Below, piece after piece: positions 5,216 to 13,598 of a DNA stretch of 38,932 nucleotides (within the stretch, counting starts at the first letter, position 1; each line of letters starts with the position of its first letter). A program made the translations under genes and the position numbers. Under the pieces are notes generated by a model. It was not told the origin of the DNA and searched no databases. It saw nothing but the letters and a program-made list of their open reading frames with translations. Source of the DNA: a virus; the IMG/VR virus record IMGVR_UViG_3300024431_000015, positions 1-38,932 of that record; one strand, given 5' to 3'.

Positions 5216-7273
5216 TTAAGGTGATGCACCGCGGAAGTTATTGAATGCTACTCGCTGAAGCATATTTTCGTTGTTGCGGTTTGCGGTTGTTAGGGGAATT
5301 ACAGCCGGAGTAGAATCTCCACCCTGCACAATAGTTGGGGCTGTCTGAGTTATGACCACAGGAGCCTTTGCTCGTTCACGCAATGTAGCGTTGTCGCCCA
5401 CTCGTCTTGCTAAGTCTGCACCAGTAGTAACTTCGGGTTGCAACATAAGATCGGTCAGAGTTTCGTTTTGTGCCTTTAGCAATTTTTGCTTTGCTTGTAA
5501 CTCTTGAAGTTTCTGACGAGCTTGGACGAGCTTTAGTTGCGTTTGCCGGGCTTGAGCCAGGACTGCCTGTCTCGCATTTTCATTAAGTAAAGAACTTATT
5601 TGGAGTTTTTCTGTTTCTTGTACATCTTTGAATGCTTTGATTGCTGTTTTAAGAGCCTCAATACTTGTTGATCTATTGATACTATCAAGAGTTTCTTTAA
5701 GGTCCTGCTGGAAGAGAGTTGCTTTAGCGCCGAGACCTACGTTGCGTACCTTTGAGAAGGCCTCGCCGAACGTGCCGAGTGTTCCTGGAATATTGAATCC
5801 TGCTTTGAAAGCAACAAGAAACGGCGCTGCAATTATACGAGAAATTCCACTGAAGGTTTTCGCTACCGATTCTGTGCTAAATTCTTCCGTGACTACTGAA
5901 AAGAGATCAATAAAAGGTTGTCTGATTTTTTCTCGAAGTTCGTTTTTATTGACTAATCCCAAGGTTAGAAAATCAGCGGCAGCCACAAGACCTTCGCCGG
6001 CACCTTCTCGAAGACTTCCAGTTTTTTTGGTTTCTTTGACCGTAGTGACAAGACCAATACCTGCTGCGACGAGTGGGGCCCCGGCCTTGCCAAGTATGCG
6101 ACCTCCTACTTTAGCACCAGGAGACTGTGCAAGTCGAGCAAATCTTCCTGTTTGTGCAACTTTAGTAGCGGCATCCGCGGCAATCTTTCTTGCAAGCGGG
6201 CCGCCAGCTCTAGTAGCGGCCGTCGTGGTAGTTTTCTTTCCTGCGATCAAGGCCGCGGTTTTCTTCAATCCAATCAGTCCTGCGGCGCCACTCGCACCTG
6301 CCAAAATGCTCCCACCAATCCCCTTGACCACGCCCGTAACAATACCACCACTGGCCGCAAGTAGGCCACCGATACCACCACCACGACGAAGGAATCCTAG
6401 AAGTTTAGATAAGCGGCCGCTCTCTTTGGTATCTCGCCGATCTCTAGCACGCTGGTCCCGTACTTTCTCTCGTTTATCTTCAACTTGTTTCAGTCTTAAT
6501 TTACTACCAGATGTACCCCGAAGCACACCAATCAGTTTATCAATACCCTTTGGGAGCAGTTTGATTAGGAAGAAAAGTAGTCTACCCAAAGGTTTGAAGA
6601 TAACATTACTAAAAGCACTTGCTGTGATCTTGATGAATTGCCGTGGGTCAATAAAGAATTTAAAGAAACCCTTGACCTTATCTTGCAATTCACCTATTCT
6701 TGTTTTGATAGCACCAAATCCGTCACCAAATTTCGAGAATTCAGCCTTCAATGCACCGGCACTTGTAAGTCTCCGTTTTTCAATTCCTTCAACTAGATTT
6801 GCTGTTGCCTCACTTCGACCAACAAGTTGGAGAGCTAGAGCCTGGCCCGCGTGCGTATTCTCTAAAAAGCTGCCGGCTAAGGTAGACAGAATTCGGGCGC
6901 TTCGACCCCTAAAACTCTTTTCATTTTTTTCGAATTTTTGCTGGGCTGCAACCCGGACAGCAGCCATCTTTTGTGTGTGGGCACTCAAGTTGAAGATTGC
7001 CGTTTGAACCTCAACATTCTTTTTGGAATTTTTGGCTATCTTAGCCACGGGTCCCTTCAATAATTCCTCTACCTTACCATCACTGGCTTTACTGAGGTCT
7101 TTCATCAGGTTCTTATTCTTCTTCAGCTCGGCCGTCAACGCCCCGACGGCCTTCTTATCAACCCGCTCTTTACGATCTTCGGCCGTCTCATCTAGTTGCT
7201 TCTTCTGCAACGCAAGGCGCTCTTCCTCGATCTTGATAAGCTCATTGATTGATTTATTTGTTTCGTCAGCCAT
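5216..7273 (-). CDS. gp29: Tail tape measure protein (gp29-like)
   Basis: This 685-residue protein has the build of a tape measure. The N-terminal half is long, charged and helical with many Lys and Glu. A central glycine/alanine-rich hydrophobic stretch (about residues 295-345) alternates with basic segments, and the C-terminal half holds a Gln-rich coiled-coil (about 560-610). It is the last gene of the leftward block and is preceded by gp26 and a -1 frame extension, the usual place for the tape measure in tailed phages. T4 gp29 has 590 residues; the somewhat greater length would predict a slightly longer tail if the length rule holds. Sequence similarity to gp29 itself is not obvious by eye, so the call rests on composition, size and position. 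A 459-codon antisense frame lies opposite it and is a shadow. Confidence 0.8.
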   Translation of the reverse strand: MADETNKSINELIKIEEERLALQKKQLDETAEDRKERVDKKAVGALTAELKKNKNLMKDLSKASDGKVEELLKGPVAKIAKNSKKNVEVQTAIFNLSAHTQKMAAVRVAAQQKFEKNEKSFRGRSARILSTLAGSFLENTHAGQALALQLVGRSEATANLVEGIEKRRLTSAGALKAEFSKFGDGFGAIKTRIGELQDKVKGFFKFFIDPRQFIKITASAFSNVIFKPLGRLLFFLIKLLPKGIDKLIGVLRGTSGSKLRLKQVEDKREKVRDQRARDRRDTKESGRLSKLLGFLRRGGGIGGLLAASGGIVTGVVKGIGGSILAGASGAAGLIGLKKTAALIAGKKTTTTAATRAGGPLARKIAADAATKVAQTGRFARLAQSPGAKVGGRILGKAGAPLVAAGIGLVTTVKETKKTGSLREGAGEGLVAAADFLTLGLVNKNELREKIRQPFIDLFSVVTEEFSTESVAKTFSGISRIIAAPFLVAFKAGFNIPGTLGTFGEAFSKVRNVGLGAKATLFQQDLKETLDSINRSTSIEALKTAIKAFKDVQETEKLQISSLLNENARQAVLAQARQTQLKLVQARQKLQELQAKQKLLKAQNETLTDLMLQPEVTTGADLARRVGDNATLRERAKAPVVITQTAPTIVQGGDSTPAVIPLTTANRNNENMLQRVAFNNFRGASP

Positions 7274-7454
7274 GATGTTCAGCCTTCATGCGTTCGTTTT
7301 CTTCTTCTATATGTTGGTGAAGAAGGTCCAAGAAAACGTGTCTTTCCCAGGGTATCATATTTTCTAATTCGGTTAGGCTACAATGGTGATTGTTCATCAA
7401 TATGAAATTCACCTTGTAGAAATTCGCTAATGTCTCATGATATAAACTCAGCCG
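7266..7454 (-). CDS. -1 frameshift extension of gp26 (tail assembly chaperone C-terminal part)
   Basis: In the -1 frame relative to gp26, a reading frame is open from the slippery site to a TGA at 7268-7266 that overlaps the tape-measure start by eight bases. It adds 62 residues after Phe249 of gp26, giving a predicted 311-residue fusion. The extension reads RLSLYHETLANFYKVNF and later SLTELENMIPWERHVFLDLL, then an acidic helix IEEENERMKAE. Short proteins with a SLTELENM-IPWER core at this location seem familiar to me from other T4-like phages, though I cannot verify that here. The only internal starts are a GTG at 7412 and an ATG at 7397 (43 residues), neither with a convincing ribosome site, which favours frameshifting. 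This mirrors gpG/gpGT of lambda, where the extended form loads the tape measure. Confidence 0.75.
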   Translation of the reverse strand, partial: RLSLYHETLANFYKVNFILMNNHHCSLTELENMIPWERHVFLDLLHQHIEEENERMKAEHHG

Positions 7455-8200
7455 AAAAAATCGTTCACCGTATTGAGGACAATTTCACCCTTATGTCCGC
7501 AGGGCTCGCTAGTGGTATCACCAGTTCGTACCTTATGTTTACAGGTATATTTGATCTTATGTTCTACACGAGGAATGTTCTCGAAGAATTCTTGAATCTT
7601 GTTGAACTGCTCTTGAGTCAAACTGTCGAGAAATTCTGTTGCTTCTTCGCGGGTATAGTCCTTAAGACTATGAACTTCTTCAGCGGTATAGATGCATTCA
7701 ATACAATCAATCATCACATCAAAGACTTGCTCTAAACTGAAGTCTTTTCCTAGTAGACGACTCTGAAAAACTTCGAAGCTGGGATACTTCATCTTAACAC
7801 CGATGGTATCAGTAAGTCGAATATCAAATTTGATTGCCGCAGGTTTCGTTACTTTCACCTTCGACAAGTCAACTTTCAGTTTGATCGTGGAACCACAATC
7901 AGGACAATTGATTACGGGTTCTACAATTTCACCGACCGATTTAGCTCGCAACTGTAAGAAGATATATTCAAGGTCGAAAAGAGGCAAGTGGTTGATATCA
8001 TCTAAATCATCACAACAGTTTTCAATTACTTGTTTGATAGCTTTGATAGCTTCACGCTGCGACTCTCTTTCGTCCTCAATTTCTGCTGCCATCAACAGCA
8101 GCTTTTCCTCTTTGACCAGGAAGGGTCTATAGGTAATCTGCTTACCAGTAGACGGCTGTTCAAGTGTATAATGTGGTGTAACAATTAATGGTAAAGCCAT
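7448..8200 (-). CDS. gp26: gp26-like baseplate hub / tail assembly protein
   Basis: The 250-residue protein matches the T4 baseplate-protein family that includes gp26: it opens with a short strand and TYRPFLVKEEKLLLMAAE at 23-40, then LFDLEYIFLQLRAKSVGE at 74-91, the most conserved block. It carries four cysteines able to bind zinc, CPDC at 99-102 and C220/C234 with nearby histidines (CKH and CGH). The family is linked to hub assembly; its position just before the tape measure and the -1 frameshift at its end suggest it works as the short form of a tail assembly chaperone. The start has TAGGA upstream on the minus strand. It lies 17 bases after the tube-like gene. Confidence 0.82.
   Translation of the reverse strand: MALPLIVTPHYTLEQPSTGKQITYRPFLVKEEKLLLMAAEIEDERESQREAIKAIKQVIENCCDDLDDINHLPLFDLEYIFLQLRAKSVGEIVEPVINCPDCGSTIKLKVDLSKVKVTKPAAIKFDIRLTDTIGVKMKYPSFEVFQSRLLGKDFSLEQVFDVMIDCIECIYTAEEVHSLKDYTREEATEFLDSLTQEQFNKIQEFFENIPRVEHKIKYTCKHKVRTGDTTSEPCGHKGEIVLNTVNDFFG
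7454..7460 (-). promoter_or_regulatory. -1 ribosomal frameshift slippery heptamer (T TTT TTC)
   Basis: On the minus strand the gp26 frame reads GAT TTT TTC GGC TGA. The heptamer T-TTT-TTC is in the correct phase for tandem -1 slippage and lies two codons before the gp26 stop. After slippage the frame stays open to the tape-measure start. No strong downstream stem was found by eye, and the lambda-type sites do not require a large one. Confidence 0.72.
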
Positions 8201-8217
8201 AATAATATTATCCTATA

Positions 8218-8901
8218 TTAAAGAATACTTCCAAACAAGGTTCCACCCGAACCAGTAATACGGGGTAGTTGATCGAAGAAGGCAAATGCAGATTGCTTCA
8301 ATACGGTTATGATCTTGCCGTCCTCAGCCTTCTTCTGAGATACCGTGCTGGTAAACGTTAGGGGAACCTCGTTAGTCTCCGCCCAGTAGCGGAAAGCAAA
8401 TGTAATAGTTTGTCTGTTATATGTATCTCGGGACTCAGCGGATAGCTCGATAGGTAGAATAGCTTCGGGCCATACTTCAAAGAGTTTCACTGAATAAATT
8501 CGTTCATCAGCTTCATTGAATTGATGAATCACAAAGTCAACGACATAATCTTCGTAGTATCCAAACATATTGGTTTCTTGATTCATTACAACGTTCTGCC
8601 ACACGTCAAAGACTGAACGTTCTTTATAGTCTGTACCAATACGAAAAGCCAAGTCGAGAGAATTGGTAAACGTTGGAGTATACGGAAACTTTCGGATAGG
8701 ACCGTAGATACGATGCGGTTGTGTCGAGAAAGATTTGCCAGGCAGTTGTACTGTCTCGCACTGAATAGCTAGACGTTCGGCAAATAGCGGGGGTAGCAAG
8801 GTACGCACCTTCGGCGGTGGAGTCATTTCAACTTGAAACCGGTTCGGCCGCGTAACACCATATTGACTAATCCTAGATTGTATTTCGTTGATACTAGTCA
8901 T
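8218..8901 (-). CDS. gp54: Tail-tube-like protein, probable gp54 baseplate tube initiator
   Basis: This 227-residue protein has the tail-tube fold signature. RPNRFQVEM near residue 19 matches RPNLFQVEI of T4 gp19. There is a conserved LPGKSF loop, FDVWQNVVMN in the middle, and VKLFEVWPEAILPIELS followed by ITFAFRYW, the paired strands that end the tube domain. A separate major tube gene is expected elsewhere in the genome, and placement between gp26 and the gp4 region suggests this copy is the tube initiator gp54, which starts tube polymerisation on the baseplate. A gp19-like paralogue is the main alternative. Its start overlaps the stop of the upstream gene (ATGA), so the two are translationally coupled. 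Confidence 0.72.
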   Translation of the reverse strand: MTSINEIQSRISQYGVTRPNRFQVEMTPPPKVRTLLPPLFAERLAIQCETVQLPGKSFSTQPHRIYGPIRKFPYTPTFTNSLDLAFRIGTDYKERSVFDVWQNVVMNQETNMFGYYEDYVVDFVIHQFNEADERIYSVKLFEVWPEAILPIELSAESRDTYNRQTITFAFRYWAETNEVPLTFTSTVSQKKAEDGKIITVLKQSAFAFFDQLPRITGSGGTLFGSIL

Positions 8902-9608
8902 GGGTTTTTCTGAGTGCCTTCTTCTTTTAGACGGTCAGCACGCACACGTTCGCGTCGTTCTTTAGCAGCCTTCGTTCTCTTACGGCGACCCTCTCGAATT
9001 TCTTTTCGAGTCTCCGACCAGACTGTTTGCCTTCCTCGTTTCTTAAATTGTTCTGCGGGCAGAAACAATGCGATCTCCCAATCGCGGGCGGCAACTTCAA
9101 GCATTCTTGACTTAATATACTTATTCTTGTATTCCCGAATTAGAGGTAAAGCATTGTGATATTTCGTTGCATTTTTGATAATTTGATAACTGAGCCGCAG
9201 ACGTGTGTTTTCATTCATCGTTTGCGTAGTAAGTAGGACAGTTAGTTTGTTGAATAGTTGTAGTCGCAGTTTGAGAGGCAGATAGTGCATGTTGAGTCCC
9301 AAGAAGCCTTGCTTTCGAAACTCTAGAACGAAGATCATTGGAAAACGATCATAGACAGGTAGTTGCTGGCGCAGCTTAGGATTATAGATGAACATATACA
9401 TGCGTCCCGTACGCAACCCGCGGATCTGTTGTGGTGAGCGAGTAGTAGTATCTTCAGCTCGGACAAGCTGCTCTCGTCCTCTTATTGGTGTGTCGCCATA
9501 GAGTCTACGAATAGTTTGTCGGAACCAGTCCTGTGCGACTCGACCACGCTCTGGAATACCAGCATTGCTACGAAGCTCTTGAATCCGATTAAAAATATTC
9601 TCTGCCAT
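8898..9608 (-). CDS. Conserved T4-like protein with basic tail, function uncertain
   Basis: The 236-residue protein has a hydrophobic core MYMFIYNPKLRQQLPVYDRFPMIFVLE (about residues 70-97), then GFLGLNMHYLPLKLR, and a strongly basic C-terminus with many Arg and Lys (about 190-236). I recall proteins of this pattern in T4-like phages near head-completion genes, and gp2, the DNA-end protector, is the neighbour of gp4 in T4. The basic tail would suit nucleic-acid binding, but I cannot establish that this is gp2. It lies between gp4 and the tube-like gene in a coupled leftward operon. Other possibilities are a baseplate or neck protein. Confidence 0.6.
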   Translation of the reverse strand: MAENIFNRIQELRSNAGIPERGRVAQDWFRQTIRRLYGDTPIRGREQLVRAEDTTTRSPQQIRGLRTGRMYMFIYNPKLRQQLPVYDRFPMIFVLEFRKQGFLGLNMHYLPLKLRLQLFNKLTVLLTTQTMNENTRLRLSYQIIKNATKYHNALPLIREYKNKYIKSRMLEVAARDWEIALFLPAEQFKKRGRQTVWSETRKEIREGRRKRTKAAKERRERVRADRLKEEGTQKNP

Positions 9609-9621
9609 ACTCTATCTATGC

Positions 9622-10074
9622 TCAGGCTTTCAAATGTCCCTCAGTTAGGATCACAAACTCCCAACCTTTTGTTTTACATAATGCCCGAGCGGCCTCCCAC
9701 TTAGCGGAGTTAATACCCCAGTTTTTCACGTCGCTGATGTAGCGTCGTGAAATCCTACCGGTTTTCGTCAATTTATTTTTTTGATTGGGCGGCCCGCAAT
9801 ATTTCTTTGGTTTGACTTCGATGACCGACTCATGAAGTTGGCCGTCTTTTTGCCGTACCATGATCCAGAAATCAGGAAAATAGCGGTGGGTCCTGCCGTC
9901 TATAGGCGACTTATAGGGAATGACCAATTCTTCGCTTGCCCATTCGACCACAGCCGAGTGACTATCACAATACCGCATGAAGCGAAGCTCAAGCGACGAG
10001 CGATAAATGATTCCAGTAGGATCACCCTGATATTTATTGGGATTGTGTGGTTTGAATTTACCTTTATACGCCAT
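9622..10074 (-). CDS. gp4: gp4-like head completion protein, PD-(D/E)XK-type fold
   Basis: The 150-residue protein has the same length as T4 gp4 (gp50/65) and matches it closely: KGKFKPHNPNKYQGD at the start, IIYRSSLELRFMRYCD, VVEWASEELVIPY, the motif HRYFPDFW, then VIEVKPK, and SAKWEAARALCKTKGWEFVILTE at the end. Glu29, Pro67-Asp68 and Glu86-Val87-Lys88 form a PD-(D/E)XK nuclease-like set. The T4 protein acts on filled heads before tail joining, and nuclease activity is unproved for this copy. The start used is the ATG at 10074; a longer frame would extend 37 residues into the divergent gene and is unlikely. It is the first gene of the leftward block. Confidence 0.92.
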   Translation of the reverse strand: MAYKGKFKPHNPNKYQGDPTGIIYRSSLELRFMRYCDSHSAVVEWASEELVIPYKSPIDGRTHRYFPDFWIMVRQKDGQLHESVIEVKPKKYCGPPNQKNKLTKTGRISRRYISDVKNWGINSAKWEAARALCKTKGWEFVILTEGHLKA

Positions 10075-10105
10075 ACATAATATGTAGCTAACACAGGAGA
10101 GTGCT
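10051..10105. promoter_or_regulatory. Divergent start region with 11-base palindrome
   Basis: The gap between the gp4 and gp48 start codons is only 31 bases. It holds ACATA-A-TATGT at 10075-10085, an exact inverted repeat touching the gp4 start. A weak sigma70-like pair, TTGAAT (10052-10057) and CATAAT (10076-10081) with 18 bases between, could serve gp48; the -35 box lies inside gp4. AGGAG at 10095-10099 is the gp48 ribosome site. No T4-type late element was seen here on either strand in a useful position. Confidence 0.35.
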
Positions 10106-11365
10106 ATGGGTATCGCATCATTAGGTAAACTTATTGGAACGATCGTCAACCCCGCGATGGGTGTGATTAGAGGGGCTCGGTCCAAGCTAGATGTACTTGA
10201 TTCACCAAATTTGGGAACAGATTTTGGTGCCCTGACATACCCACGCGAGATTGATAGTCAAAGTGGCCACTTCATGATGTTTCATGTGGTCGTCACAACG
10301 CCTGGTTCAGGTAGTCTTGAAACACCAGACGATAAAGTTAAAGCAGGGATTGACACGCAACCCATAGTTCAATATACAGGACAATTTTCTGGTCGGGGAG
10401 ATTTCAAAGTAGGTAATGTATTTCTGACTGGCACTACATCTATCCCCGGTGAAAAGATTAACCAGATCATTTCTGGAGGTAAAGCACGAATAGCAGCGGT
10501 TCGCCAAGCATTGAAACAAGTTGGTTCTTCAGTATCAGACCTCACGAATATAACCCAAAAAACCCTGCGTTCGAAAACGGTAACTACCATCATCATCTAT
10601 ATGCCCGAGAAGATTACAACAGGATATTCATTAGACTATCAGGGAGCAAATTTGAGAATTGCTACTGCTGGAGCGAAAGTATTTGAACTTACAGCCAATG
10701 CCCTTGGTCTATCTTCAACATTAACGGCTAGCCAAATGACCGATCTTCGTGAAGCACTTACGTTTGAATTTGGAACTTCTTTTGGTAAGAAATTGATTGA
10801 TGATTTAGGTTCATTTGTGGGAGCTGATATCGGTGCCCAAGCACTGTTCGAAAGAAATGTACGAAAAGTATTCAATCCACATATGCAATTTCTTTTCAAA
10901 GCCGTGAACCAACGTACCTTTGAGTATACGTTTCATTTTGTAGCACAGAGTCCACAAGAATCAGAGATCATTGATAACATTATTCGCACGTTCAAATTCT
11001 TTTCGCATCCAGAAGTGACCGGACCGTCCGGCCGCCTGCATAGCTTTCCTGCTGAATTTGATATTCAATATGTTTCCCGTGAACTTATTCCCGAAGGTCA
11101 ACGCGCCGCGGGCCATTCACATCACTTTCAAGAGAATAATTGGCTGAACCGTATCGGTCGTTGCTACTTATCCGGTATGACTGTAGACTATAGTGGTGCT
11201 GGCGTATTCGCAACGCATCGTCATCACGACGCTGCTGTTCCTGAAACTTTGCAAGGTGCTAGTATTCAGCTCCGCAAAGGCAACCCACCGACCCATGTTA
11301 CTATGACTTTGATATTCCAGGAACTCGAAACCTTGAATCGTCAGCATATTCTTGAAGGGTTCTAA
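10106..11365 (+). CDS. gp48: gp48-like baseplate tail-tube cap
   Basis: This 419-residue protein resembles T4 gp48 (364 residues), which caps the hub and, with gp54, starts the tube. The clearest matches are the C-terminal HVTMTLIFQELETLNRQHILEGF region, parallel to the T4 ending with its TLNR core, and the central EYTFHFVAQSPQESEIIDNIIRTFKFFSHPE with a bulky-aromatic pattern of tube-related domains. The N-terminal 150 residues are hydrophobic, Ser/Thr rich and less conserved. AGGAG lies six bases before the ATG. It opens the rightward structural block and is followed after two bases by gp53. Confidence 0.82.
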   Translation: MGIASLGKLIGTIVNPAMGVIRGARSKLDVLDSPNLGTDFGALTYPREIDSQSGHFMMFHVVVTTPGSGSLETPDDKVKAGIDTQPIVQYTGQFSGRGDFKVGNVFLTGTTSIPGEKINQIISGGKARIAAVRQALKQVGSSVSDLTNITQKTLRSKTVTTIIIYMPEKITTGYSLDYQGANLRIATAGAKVFELTANALGLSSTLTASQMTDLREALTFEFGTSFGKKLIDDLGSFVGADIGAQALFERNVRKVFNPHMQFLFKAVNQRTFEYTFHFVAQSPQESEIIDNIIRTFKFFSHPEVTGPSGRLHSFPAEFDIQYVSRELIPEGQRAAGHSHHFQENNWLNRIGRCYLSGMTVDYSGAGVFATHRHHDAAVPETLQGASIQLRKGNPPTHVTMTLIFQELETLNRQHILEGF

Positions 11366-11367
11366 GC

Positions 11368-12165
11368 ATGGCATACTTTTCGAAGTTTCCAGGCCTATCA
11401 TATGATCTAGATGTTCCTTCGGGCCGCAAGTTTGCAAATCCTCGCATCGTCACTGATATCTTCAAACGCATTGCAATCAAAAAGAATTTGCGTGGAGTGG
11501 GTACTATCTTTACCGCATATATTGTGAAAGATGAAGATACTGCGGAGATCATTGCTCATAAACTCTATGGTTCTGCTGGTTTGCATTGGTTAGTATATCT
11601 CGCCAATGAGATTATCAATCCATTCTTTGACTGGCCCTTGAGTGAACGAAAGTTTATTCGATTCTTAGATAAGAAATATAAGGGCAGTACCTTTTTTCTC
11701 GATCACCTACAGATTACAGGTAATTTTCTCGAAGGATTAACCATTACAACGTCAAGTGGGTCTGCTGTCGGTACAGTTACAAAAGTAAATGTAACTCTCA
11801 GTAGCTTAGTCGTCGAAGATATCTCGGGCGTATTTCAAAAAAATGATATATTAGTCCAAGATGTTGGCGTACTAACACCAGTTACGGCCGATCTAACTAG
11901 ATTGATACCTTCGACTAAAGATGCTCTACATCACTTTGAAGATTCGGAGAAAAATATTCTAAATCCAATTACGTTTCGTGATGGATATATTCAAGGTGGT
12001 TTTGGATTTCCAGGAGTTGTCAACGTTATTACTAATATGGATAATGAACGTCAACTCAATGAAGATAAGCGACAAATTCAATTGATTGATCCCGAATTTG
12101 TTGATGATCTACTGCGTGATTTAGAAATCATTTTTCGTACTAATCAAAATAGGCGAACATTATAA
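11368..12165 (+). CDS. gp53: gp53-like baseplate wedge protein with inserted beta module
   Basis: The 265-residue protein matches T4 gp53 (196 residues), a wedge subunit with a LysM-like part. The N-terminal ISSUE of identity rests on YFSKFPGLSYD, DIFKRIAIKK, and EIIAHKLYGSAGLHWLVYLANEIINPFFDWPLSE, the block that matches the NPQLYWVLLMCN segment of T4. The family acts in the centre of the wedge with gp25 and gp6. About 60 residues after residue 110 (ITGNFLEGLTITTSSGSAVG...) have no T4 counterpart and look like the beta module shared with other genes here. The stop overlaps the gp27 start (TAATG), indicating coupling. Confidence 0.86.
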   Translation: MAYFSKFPGLSYDLDVPSGRKFANPRIVTDIFKRIAIKKNLRGVGTIFTAYIVKDEDTAEIIAHKLYGSAGLHWLVYLANEIINPFFDWPLSERKFIRFLDKKYKGSTFFLDHLQITGNFLEGLTITTSSGSAVGTVTKVNVTLSSLVVEDISGVFQKNDILVQDVGVLTPVTADLTRLIPSTKDALHHFEDSEKNILNPITFRDGYIQGGFGFPGVVNVITNMDNERQLNEDKRQIQLIDPEFVDDLLRDLEIIFRTNQNRRTL

Positions 12166-13598
12166 TGGCTCCTATAACGTTTTCGCAAAAAGCCAGCGAA
12201 GAAATTTTCTATCCTAATGATGTTCGTCTTGATAGGGTCATCATTAAAAGTGGTATATTTGAAGTTGATGTCTCGGCATTAGTTGTACAAATCAATATCT
12301 TCGAAGATGTGTATAGCAATACCCTATCAGGTAGTATTACCTTAGCTGACTCGATCAACTTGATTGGTATATTTCCTTTTGTTGGTTTAGAACAAGTTGT
12401 GATTGGTTTCAAAACTCCAGGATTTGCAAAGCGTGATAAAACAGAATTATTATTCGACGTATATAAAATCGCAGATCGAAATACAGGTAGTTCGGCTGAA
12501 GGATCAGATGTAACTCAAGTTTACTCGTTGCATCTAATCTCACCGGCCTTTGCTCGTAGCCAGAAAAGTCGTGTCCTAAAAGCATTCTCCAGTATGTCTA
12601 TCGACGAGATGGTAGGACGAATTGCGAATAATTTTCTTGGTGAAGATGTCGAAGCAGAGTTTACTTCTGGTATGCAAACATATGTCATTCCTGGCTGGAC
12701 CCCATTTAGAGCTATCAACTGGTTAGCTGCACGGGCTCGCCCTGAAAATAATCCCTCCGCAGCGAACTATTTGTTCTATGAAACTTGTGCAGGATATCAG
12801 TTTCGTTCCATCGACTCCCTAATTCAGCAAAAGCCGATCGCTCGGTTTGCATATGATCCTGCTAATACGAGACTAACAAAAACTAGTGGTAATGCAGCAG
12901 AAAGACTTATCTTGCCTGAGCTACAAATGATGCGGAGTTACACGATTATGCAATCAGGTTCGATGATGGAACGTATAGATCAAGGCATGTATGCGAGCAA
13001 ACTAATTACTCATGATATTGTGACGAAGAAATTCAGTACCCATACTTTCAACTATACAGAGGATTTCCCGAAACAGAATCATATCGAAGATTTCATAGCT
13101 GACAAAAACTTAGATCAAAAACCGCAAGATGCTCAACCATTTCCTGGTGGTCAACGTCATGGACAAAACTCTGATTCAGTTATCAAGTTTCATCCTAAAC
13201 ATACTGCTCTATATAATGGTGTGCCAGACTATGATGAAAGTGAAAAATGGTTACTTCAACGCATGAGTCATATGAGACAAATTGAATCAATGCGGGTAAA
13301 GATTGAAATTCCTGGTTTGAATTTTCTATCAGCCGGTGAAACTGTAGTCTTAGAAGTCCCTCGACCCGAAAATGTTGAAGGACGGCAGCATCCTAGTGAT
13401 AGAGATCCAGAGGTTAGCGGTAACTATATCATCACGAACATCCATCATATCCTATCATTCACCGATCACCATATGGTCATGGAACTATCCAAAGAATCTC
13501 TCCCGGCAAGCAGCAACCAAAATCGTGCTGATATTGCAAATGCTGTTAGCTCGTTAGAGACTTTTGGTGGTACAACTATTCTTGAGCAATTCGCATAA
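12165..13598 (+). CDS. gp27: gp27-like baseplate hub protein
   Basis: This 477-residue protein fits the gp27/VgrG-type hub. The N-terminal domain reads IKSGIFEVDVSALVVQINIFEDVYSNTLSGSITLADS, a typical hub beta-barrel start, then TPFRAINWLAARARP with a conserved Trp, and a C-terminal VKIEIPGLNFLSAGETVVLEVP strand pair with SGNYIITNIHHIL. Three copies of gp27 form the torus that holds gp5 in T4. It is longer than T4 gp27 (391). The stop overlaps gp5 start (TAATG). Confidence 0.85.
   Translation: MAPITFSQKASEEIFYPNDVRLDRVIIKSGIFEVDVSALVVQINIFEDVYSNTLSGSITLADSINLIGIFPFVGLEQVVIGFKTPGFAKRDKTELLFDVYKIADRNTGSSAEGSDVTQVYSLHLISPAFARSQKSRVLKAFSSMSIDEMVGRIANNFLGEDVEAEFTSGMQTYVIPGWTPFRAINWLAARARPENNPSAANYLFYETCAGYQFRSIDSLIQQKPIARFAYDPANTRLTKTSGNAAERLILPELQMMRSYTIMQSGSMMERIDQGMYASKLITHDIVTKKFSTHTFNYTEDFPKQNHIEDFIADKNLDQKPQDAQPFPGGQRHGQNSDSVIKFHPKHTALYNGVPDYDESEKWLLQRMSHMRQIESMRVKIEIPGLNFLSAGETVVLEVPRPENVEGRQHPSDRDPEVSGNYIITNIHHILSFTDHHMVMELSKESLPASSNQNRADIANAVSSLETFGGTTILEQFA

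Noticed and set aside
5628-7007. 459-codon frame on the + strand opposite the tape measure
   Set aside because: It is antisense to a convincing gene, has Arg/Ser/Pro-rich shadow composition and no ribosome site.
7397-7412. Independent start of the small frame before the tape measure
   Set aside because: Neither the GTG at 7412 nor the ATG at 7397 has a good ribosome site, while the -1 slippery heptamer and open frame upstream explain the frame better. Not fully excluded.
10031-10038. AATAAATA on the minus strand near the gp4 start
   Set aside because: It lies inside gp4 and encodes the conserved NPNKYQ segment; a transcript from it would miss the start codon.
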